Shown one piece after another: positions 7,752 to 12,385 of a DNA stretch of 12,385 bases. The DNA is from an uncultured Eubacteriales bacterium (GTDB lineage Bacteria; Bacillota; Clostridia; TANB77; CAG-508). Made by a program: the position numbers and the translations under genes. Each line of letters begins with the position of its first letter. Positions within the stretch are counted from its first letter, which is position 1. The notes under the pieces were generated by a model, which worked only from the letters and a program-made list of their open reading frames with translations, searched no databases and was not told where the DNA came from. Where the stretch lies: the NCBI GenBank assembly GCA_902488785.1, contig CABTXJ010000017.1, forward strand, positions 1 through 12,385, in the 5' to 3' direction.

Positions 7752-8447
7752 CTATTTTCCTCCAAACCTTCTATCTCTATTTTTATATTGTTCTAATACA
7801 TCTTTTAAATCTTCTATACTAAATTCAGGCCAATGCTTTTCTACAAAGAAAAATTCTGTATATGTAAGTTGCCAAGGCAAGAAATTACTTAGTCTTTGCT
7901 CACCACTTGTTCTAATTAATATATCAGGGTCTGGTATCCCTGCTGTATATAGGTTGTTTGCAAAAACTTCTTCAGTTATTTCATCTATTTTTAATTTTCC
8001 ATCTAATACTTTTTGTGCTATCTTTTTAGCTGCATCAGTTATTTCTCTTCTTCCACCATAATTGAAACATACATTGAGTTGAAGCCCTGTTGCGTCTTTG
8101 CTTAACTCCTCTGATTCTTTTTTTTCTTTAAGTATTTTTTCTTCAACATTTTCATCTATACCTAAAAACTTAATTTTCATATTGTATTTTGAAAGTCTTT
8201 TCTTAAGTCTAGCAAAATATATATGAAATAATTTCATTAAATATCCAACTTCTTCTTTTGATCTTTTCCAATTTTCTGTTGAAAATACATATACAGTTAA
8301 GTATTTAAGCCCCATCTTATTTGCTTCAATTGCAAAATTTTCTAAGTTCTTTGCGCCTTCTCTATGACCTAATTGTGGTAACATTTTTTTAGATCTTGCC
8401 CATCTTCTATTACCATCTAATATTATTGCAACGTGATTTACTTCCAT
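7752..8447 (-). CDS. uppS: Undecaprenyl diphosphate synthase (cis-prenyltransferase)
   Basis: The enzyme adds isopentenyl units in cis to farnesyl diphosphate and makes the C55 carrier lipid precursor for peptidoglycan and other wall polymers. The 231-aa protein is of normal length. Catalytic Asp11 lies in HVAIILDGNRRWAR. FSTENWKRS, the NVCFNYGGRREI region and the C-terminal DPDILIRTSGEQRLSNFLPW are all present. Most bacterial UppS proteins read DGNGRWA; here the second Gly is Arg14, a form also found in cis-prenyltransferases of other chain lengths, so product length is not certain from sequence. The start overlaps the frr stop by one base (TAATG). No strong ribosome binding site lies at normal distance, which suggests coupling to frr translation. 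Confidence 0.96.
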   Translation of the reverse strand: MEVNHVAIILDGNRRWARSKKMLPQLGHREGAKNLENFAIEANKMGLKYLTVYVFSTENWKRSKEEVGYLMKLFHIYFARLKKRLSKYNMKIKFLGIDENVEEKILKEKKESEELSKDATGLQLNVCFNYGGRREITDAAKKIAQKVLDGKLKIDEITEEVFANNLYTAGIPDPDILIRTSGEQRLSNFLPWQLTYTEFFFVEKHWPEFSIEDLKDVLEQYKNRDRRFGGK

Positions 8448-9007
8448 TATATTACCATTATTTCCTTTTCTTTTTTATCAAATTCACTATCAATTATTCC
8501 AACATACTTATCTGTTAATTTTTGTACTTCTTCTTCTGCAAGTCTTAAATCATCTTCTGTTATAATGCTTTCTTTTTCTTGTTTCCTATAAAAATCTATT
8601 GCATCTCTTCTAACATTTCTAATTGTAATTTTAGAATTTTCTGTAATCTCTTTAATTTCTTTTAAAAGTTCTTTTCTTCTTTCTTCTGTTAAATCAGGAT
8701 ATACAAGTCTAATAACTTTACCATCATTTTGTGGTGTAATACCAACATTTGCTTCAATTATTGCTCTTTCAATTTCCTTAAGTAAACTTATGTCCCATGG
8801 TTGTATAAGTATCATTTTAGCTTCTGGTACTGAAACTCCTGCAACTTGATCTACTGGTGTTGGTACTCCATAATAGTTTACCATTACCCTATTTAATATA
8901 GCTGGGTTTGCTCTCCCTGCTCTAATTTCTGATAATGTTTTTTGCAAAAAATCTATTGCGTTTTTCATATCATTTTCATATGTTTTTAATTCCGTATTTA
9001 ATTCCAT
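8447..9007 (-). CDS. frr: Ribosome recycling factor
   Basis: With EF-G, this factor splits the post-termination ribosome into subunits in the cytoplasm. The 186-aa protein matches the usual length of about 185. Recognised blocks are the N-terminal helix leading to LSEIRAGRANPAIL, VNYYGVPTPVDQVAGVSVPE at the start of the small domain, LIQPWD, ANVGITPQNDGKVIRL, and the C-terminal helices with LTEERRKEL and IRNVRRDAID. The ATG is preceded by an AGAGGTGG site about ten bases away. Downstream it overlaps uppS by one base. Upstream it is separated from pyrH by a 116-nt gap holding a promoter-like sequence, so frr-uppS-cdsA may be transcribed both from upstream and from its own start. Confidence 0.98.
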   Translation of the reverse strand: MELNTELKTYENDMKNAIDFLQKTLSEIRAGRANPAILNRVMVNYYGVPTPVDQVAGVSVPEAKMILIQPWDISLLKEIERAIIEANVGITPQNDGKVIRLVYPDLTEERRKELLKEIKEITENSKITIRNVRRDAIDFYRKQEKESIITEDDLRLAEEEVQKLTDKYVGIIDSEFDKKEKEIMVI

Positions 9008-9038
9008 TTTAACTTTTCCACCTCTTTATATATTTAAA

Positions 9039-9058
9039 TAATAATAATATTATTATTA
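9039..9058. repeat. Perfect 20-bp AT palindrome in the frr leader
   Basis: Bases 9039-9058 read TAATAATAATATTATTATTA, an exact inverted repeat built of AAT units. It falls between the putative frr promoter and the frr ribosome binding site, so it would lie in the frr leader RNA. It could be a weak hairpin, a protein site, or just a simple-sequence accident in AT-only DNA. It lacks GC pairs and a U-tract, so it is not a good terminator. Confidence 0.5.
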
Positions 9059-9085
9059 ATAATTATTTTGTCATTTATTGTTTTC

Positions 9086-9114
9086 ATTATATTATTTTTT
9101 ACCATTTTTTACAA
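9086..9114 (-). promoter_or_regulatory. Possible sigma-A-type promoter for frr-uppS-cdsA
   Basis: On the minus strand, TTGTAA (9114-9109) and a perfect TATAAT (9091-9086) are 17 nt apart, just after the pyrH stop. The start would be near 9079, giving a leader of roughly 70 nt that includes the AT palindrome. Spacing and the -10 are ideal; the -35 matches at four of six. AT richness raises the chance of a random match. Confidence 0.5.
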
Positions 9115-9123
9115 TTAATAATA

Positions 9124-9825
9124 CTATTTATTTGTTATTTTTGTTCCTATCTTTTCACCTAAAACTGCTTTTAATATATTTCCTTTTTCTTTTATTCCAA
9201 ATAATATTACATTTACATTATTATCTTGGCAAAGTGATGCAGCAGTCTTATCTATTGCTTTAATATTATTTTCTAATACTTCCTGGAATGTAATATTTTC
9301 ATATTTTTTAGCATCACTATATATATTTGGATCCTTATCATAGATTGCATCTACATTTTTTGCAAGTAATACAATATCTGCATCTGTTTCTATTCCCTTA
9401 AGTACTGCAGCTGTATCTGTTGTAAAAAATGGTGAACCGCTACCACATGCAAATATTGGAACATAGCTCTTATCTATCATTTCATTAGTCTTATTAATAT
9501 TATACTCTTCAGATATCTTTTCTATATGAAGTGATGTTTGTATTCTTGTAGCAATATTCTTTCTTTCAAGCATATCTTGAAGTGCCATTGCATTAATTGC
9601 AGTAGATAGCATTCCCATATAGTCTGATGTTGTTTTTCTAAGCAAGTCACCTTCTTTTCCTCTCCAAAAGTTTCCGCCACCTATTACTACAGATATTCCT
9701 ATTCCTTCTTTTACTACATCTTTTATTTCTTCTGCTACCCTATCTAGCATGTCAAAATCTATTCCTTTTCCACTTTCACCTGCTAATGCTTCTCCGCTTA
9801 TTTTTACTAAAACTCTTTTATACAT
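9124..9825 (-). CDS. pyrH: UMP kinase (uridylate kinase)
   Basis: The enzyme phosphorylates UMP to UDP with ATP, feeding RNA, DNA and UDP-sugar synthesis. It belongs to the amino acid kinase fold and is normally a hexamer regulated by GTP and UTP. The 233-aa protein is near the usual 235-240. Seen: VLVKISGEAL (Lys8, phosphate binding), VIGGGNFWRG, DYMGMLSTAINAMAL, FFTTDTAA, and LLAKNVDAIYDKDP near the nucleotide base. The loop that in most homologues reads AGGTGNPFFTTD is here ACGSGSPFFTTD (Cys127, Ser129, Ser131), and the conserved arginine-bearing segment before it is also changed. The ATG has GGAGG four bases upstream. It sits upstream of frr as in most Firmicutes, but a NUDIX gene precedes it instead of tsf. 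Confidence 0.96.
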   Translation of the reverse strand: MYKRVLVKISGEALAGESGKGIDFDMLDRVAEEIKDVVKEGIGISVVIGGGNFWRGKEGDLLRKTTSDYMGMLSTAINAMALQDMLERKNIATRIQTSLHIEKISEEYNINKTNEMIDKSYVPIFACGSGSPFFTTDTAAVLKGIETDADIVLLAKNVDAIYDKDPNIYSDAKKYENITFQEVLENNIKAIDKTAASLCQDNNVNVILFGIKEKGNILKAVLGEKIGTKITNK

Positions 9826-9853
9826 TTATCCTCCAATTTTTTCATGAAAATCA

Positions 9854-10393
9854 TTAAATCCTATTATTCTCTATTAATGTTTTTATTATATTCCATGTTA
9901 TTGTTTTTTCAGTTAAACCATTATAATTATTATTAATTCTATCTAAAATTTCTTTTTTAGGAAAGAATCTAATATCTGAAACTTCTGTTTCTTGTAATTT
10001 TAACTCATTTATATTTACTTCTTTTTTTATAATAAAACATTCGTCATAATGATTATTTATATATCCATTATGATTGTATCTTGAAGTTGATGAAACTAAA
10101 AAATCAATTTCTTTTTCAACTATCTCTAAACCTAACTCTTCTTTTGTTTCTCTAATTATAGCATCTTTTCCAAGTTCACCTGATTTAACATGACCTCCAA
10201 CTGTTATATCCCATTTACCAGGCCACAATTTCTTTTCTTTACTTCTTTTTTGTAATAATATATCTCCATTTCCATTTACTATAAGTCCAAAAACTGCTCT
10301 ATGCCATAAACCTTTTGAATGGCAAACACTTAGTTTCTCTGCTTTTCCAGTAAATCTACCGAATTCATCTAAAACATCTACTGTTTTTTCTAT
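9854..10393 (-). CDS. NUDIX hydrolase, likely ATA start
   Basis: The enzyme is predicted to hydrolyse a nucleoside diphosphate-linked substrate or a related diphosphate; the exact one cannot be read from sequence. The Nudix box fits G-x5-E-x7-RE-x2-EE-x-G-x (G67 to L89 of the 179-aa form, with R81, E82, E85, E86). WPGKWDIT lies just before it. The first canonical in-frame start is TTG at 10228, but that would cut off 55 residues, including LWHRAVFGLIVNGNGDILLQ, which is clearly family sequence. The frame is open back to a TGA at 10417 with no ATG, GTG or TTG in that stretch. The best start is ATA at 10393, five bases after AAAGGAG, overlapping the ligase stop as ATAG. A sequencing error or a degraded start is also possible. 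The pyrH start follows the stop by 28 nt. Confidence 0.85.
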   Translation of the reverse strand: MEKTVDVLDEFGRFTGKAEKLSVCHSKGLWHRAVFGLIVNGNGDILLQKRSKEKKLWPGKWDITVGGHVKSGELGKDAIIRETKEELGLEIVEKEIDFLVSSTSRYNHNGYINNHYDECFIIKKEVNINELKLQETEVSDIRFFPKKEILDRINNNYNGLTEKTITWNIIKTLIENNRI

Positions 10394-12321
10394 TCTTTCT
10401 CCTTTTTCTTTTCTTCAGCAATTATCTTTTCAATTTCTAATGGTCTTTTAATTTTGTTTGTTGTTGTTTTTATCATTTCATCATGGTTTGCAATCATCTT
10501 TTTAATATATTGGTACTGTGGTACTGTTTTGTTAATTTCTTTAACTTGTTCCCATAATATGTCATATATTTCTTCTTCAGTCTTATCTGCATATTTTTCT
10601 CTTATTACTTCATCATCATATTTAACTCTTAAAGTTACTATCTCGTTTCCATCTTTAGGGAATCCAAATACAAAGCATTCTTCTACTAATTCTAATGGTT
10701 GTATTCTAAGTTCTATTTCTTCTGGAAATACATTTTTACCATTTTGAAGTACAATTACATTTTTCTTTCTTCCAGTAATGAAAAGGTATCCATCTTCATC
10801 TATATATCCTAAATCACCTGTATAGAACCATCCATCCCTTATTGCTTCATTTGTTGCTTCTTCATTATTATAGTATCCTACCATTCTTCCTGGAGTATTT
10901 GCTATTATTTCACCTACTCCCTCTTCATCTTTGTTTACTATTTGTATATCTACTCTTGGCATTGGTACTCCTACAGATCCTGGTTTTCTTTTTTTGTAAT
11001 TTTCAGCACTAATTACAGGTGATGTTTCAGTTAGTCCATAGCCTTGTATTGATGTAACTCCTATTTCTTCAAACAACTCTACAACCTCTGGTGATATTCC
11101 TGCACCTCCATTAATTACAGTTCTTAAATTTCCTAAATTAGAAATAATACTTTTAAATATTTTTCTTCTTAAATCTATTCCTATTTTTCTTAAAAAATTA
11201 CTTATTTTAAGTGCAAATTTAAATTGCTTTTCCTTTTTTTGCTTTTTAATTTCTTTCATTAATGCAGAATATATTCCTTCTAATATTTGTGGTACCCCTA
11301 CAAATAATGAAACATTATATTCTTTCATATTTTTCTTTACATATCTTAATCCATCTACAAAAACTGTTTTCATTCCCATAGAATATGCAAATAATTGAGC
11401 TCCTCCACCAAATGTATGATGGTATGGCAAAAATGCTATATTAGTATCTTCTTCATACATTTCTTCAACTTTTACCATATCGCACATATTAGAAACAATG
11501 CTATATTGTGTAAGCATTACAATTTTTGATTCTGCAGTTGTTCCAGAAGTAAATAGAAATATTGAAGGCTTATATGGTTCTTGTTCTAAATTATCATATT
11601 TTTCAATATATGTGTTATCTTTTTTATTTTCAATTTGTTCTTTTTCTTCATCTATTAAATCATATATTGTTTCTATTTTTTCATTTTCATTTGAACTTTC
11701 ATTTTTTTCATTTTTTTCAACATATTCTAAAAGATATATTTCTTTTACACAAATACCTTCAATATTTTCTTTTAATATTTCATCTATAATTTTTTTGTGT
11801 TTTTTATCACAAAAAACGGTCTCAACCTCTGATCTTTTTAAGCAACTTATTACATCAACTTTAGGTAGTGACTTATCTAATGGTATATTAATATCACCTA
11901 CAAAAAGTGAAGCTAAATGTGCTACATACCATTCATAATTATTATTTGAAATTATTGCGACTCTCTTATCATTTCCATAGCCTCTTCTTAAAAGATTTGC
12001 ACCTAACATTCTTATATCATCTGCTAACTCAATATATTTTATTGCCGTATAATTACTATATTCTTTTTCAGATACATTTAATTTTGCTTTTTTAATATCA
12101 TTTTCATATCTATTACTATATTCTTGCCCTTTTCCTTTAACTACATATGCTACATTTTGCGCATATTTTTCTTCAGAATATTTTAAAAGTTCTTTTAATG
12201 TTTTAAATGTTGGAAAATCAAAATATGTTTCCCTGTTCTTATTACCATACACAGTTTTTTCCGGATCAAAATTGTTAAATTGTTCCATATATTTTTTATA
12301 TTCTTCTCTTTTTTTATCCAT
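10390..12321 (-). CDS. Long-chain acyl-CoA synthetase-like AMP-forming ligase
   Basis: The enzyme is predicted to activate a fatty acid with ATP to acyl-AMP and then transfer it to CoA or another thiol. Adenylate-forming motifs are in order (residue numbers from an alternative TTG start at 12339; subtract 6 for the ATG form): P-loop LFTSGTTAESKIVML (264-272 core, where many families have TSGTTGxPKG), GYGLTETSP (E438), YTGDLGYIDEDGY (D509), GRKKNVIVLQNGKNVFPEEIE, and the catalytic lysine in NKIKRP (K629). A Lys/Glu/Asn-rich insert lies around 208-250. I prefer the ATG at 12321 with GGAG 12 bases upstream; TTG at 12339 has no usable ribosome binding site. The stop overlaps the NUDIX start. Substrate is not determined; fatty acid activation for lipid synthesis fits the neighbourhood. 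About 45 nt upstream lie in the window, with TATAAT-like sequence but too little for a promoter call. Confidence 0.93.
   Translation of the reverse strand: MDKKREEYKKYMEQFNNFDPEKTVYGNKNRETYFDFPTFKTLKELLKYSEEKYAQNVAYVVKGKGQEYSNRYENDIKKAKLNVSEKEYSNYTAIKYIELADDIRMLGANLLRRGYGNDKRVAIISNNNYEWYVAHLASLFVGDINIPLDKSLPKVDVISCLKRSEVETVFCDKKHKKIIDEILKENIEGICVKEIYLLEYVEKNEKNESSNENEKIETIYDLIDEEKEQIENKKDNTYIEKYDNLEQEPYKPSIFLFTSGTTAESKIVMLTQYSIVSNMCDMVKVEEMYEEDTNIAFLPYHHTFGGGAQLFAYSMGMKTVFVDGLRYVKKNMKEYNVSLFVGVPQILEGIYSALMKEIKKQKKEKQFKFALKISNFLRKIGIDLRRKIFKSIISNLGNLRTVINGGAGISPEVVELFEEIGVTSIQGYGLTETSPVISAENYKKRKPGSVGVPMPRVDIQIVNKDEEGVGEIIANTPGRMVGYYNNEEATNEAIRDGWFYTGDLGYIDEDGYLFITGRKKNVIVLQNGKNVFPEEIELRIQPLELVEECFVFGFPKDGNEIVTLRVKYDDEVIREKYADKTEEEIYDILWEQVKEINKTVPQYQYIKKMIANHDEMIKTTTNKIKRPLEIEKIIAEEKKKEKE
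10399..10405 (-). promoter_or_regulatory. Ribosome binding site deciding the NUDIX start
   Basis: The minus strand reads AAAGGAG inside the last codons of the ligase, with five bases (AAAGA) before the ATA codon at 10393. No ATG, GTG or TTG in the NUDIX frame lies within reach of it. The nearest downstream ATG triplets are in other frames and open only very short peptides. A strong site at ideal distance from ATA supports the longer NUDIX reading. Confidence 0.6.
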
Positions 12322-12385
12322 ATATTCTATCTTCTCCAAACCTTATACTATCCATTATTTTTATAATATTATAATATATTAATTA

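Noticed and set aside
4406..9737. Recurring TAGGGTA heptamer on the minus strand in several genes
   Set aside because: The cases checked code for Asp/Asn-Arg-Val as GAT/AAT AGG GTA, so codon choice explains them; they have no fixed spacing or intergenic placement.
9854..10228. Short NUDIX form starting at TTG 10228
   Set aside because: The Leu at this codon sits inside the conserved KKLWPGKWD stretch, and 55 residues of clear family sequence lie upstream in frame.
12314..12355. Short reading frame (13 residues, MDSIRFGEDRIYG) overlapping the start of the ligase, as a possible leader peptide
   Set aside because: It has no ribosome binding site, and a frame this short is expected by chance.

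Overview
This is a very AT-rich window in which every convincing gene lies on the minus strand, so transcription runs from high to low coordinates. The gene content (Gram-positive PolC replicase, the pyrH-frr-uppS-cdsA block, a DivIC/FtsB-type septum protein, strong GGAG-type ribosome binding sites, TAA/TAG/TGA stops) points to a low-GC Firmicute, probably an uncultured Clostridia-like lineage. The genus cannot be told from the sequence alone.

Layout in transcription order: a long-chain acyl-CoA synthetase-like AMP ligase (12321-10390); a NUDIX hydrolase that overlaps its stop and appears to start at ATA (10393-9854); pyrH, UMP kinase (9825-9124); a gap with a promoter-like sequence and an AT palindrome; frr, ribosome recycling factor (9007-8447); uppS (8447-7752) and cdsA (7751-6942), packed with no spacing; an unrecognised zinc-ribbon membrane protein (6820-5945); polC (5868-1165); a gap with a good sigma-A-type promoter; a DivIC/FtsB-like septum protein (1040-753); an unrecognised acidic protein (695-141); and a strong intrinsic terminator (80-42). 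No gap exceeds 300 bases. No tRNA, rRNA, CRISPR array, insertion sequence or phage gene was seen.

The genes cover envelope lipid supply (acyl activation, undecaprenyl diphosphate, CDP-diacylglycerol), pyrimidine nucleotide supply, ribosome recycling, replication and division. The core order is the common Firmicutes one, but dxr, rseP and proS or ispG, which usually lie between cdsA and polC, are absent and one zinc-ribbon membrane gene sits there. rpsB and tsf are also not upstream of pyrH.

I see no new multi-gene system. The points most worth checking are the ATA start of the NUDIX gene, a PolC whose PHP domain has lost its metal ligands while its proofreading exonuclease is intact, the altered cdsA-polC junction, and two unrecognised genes.
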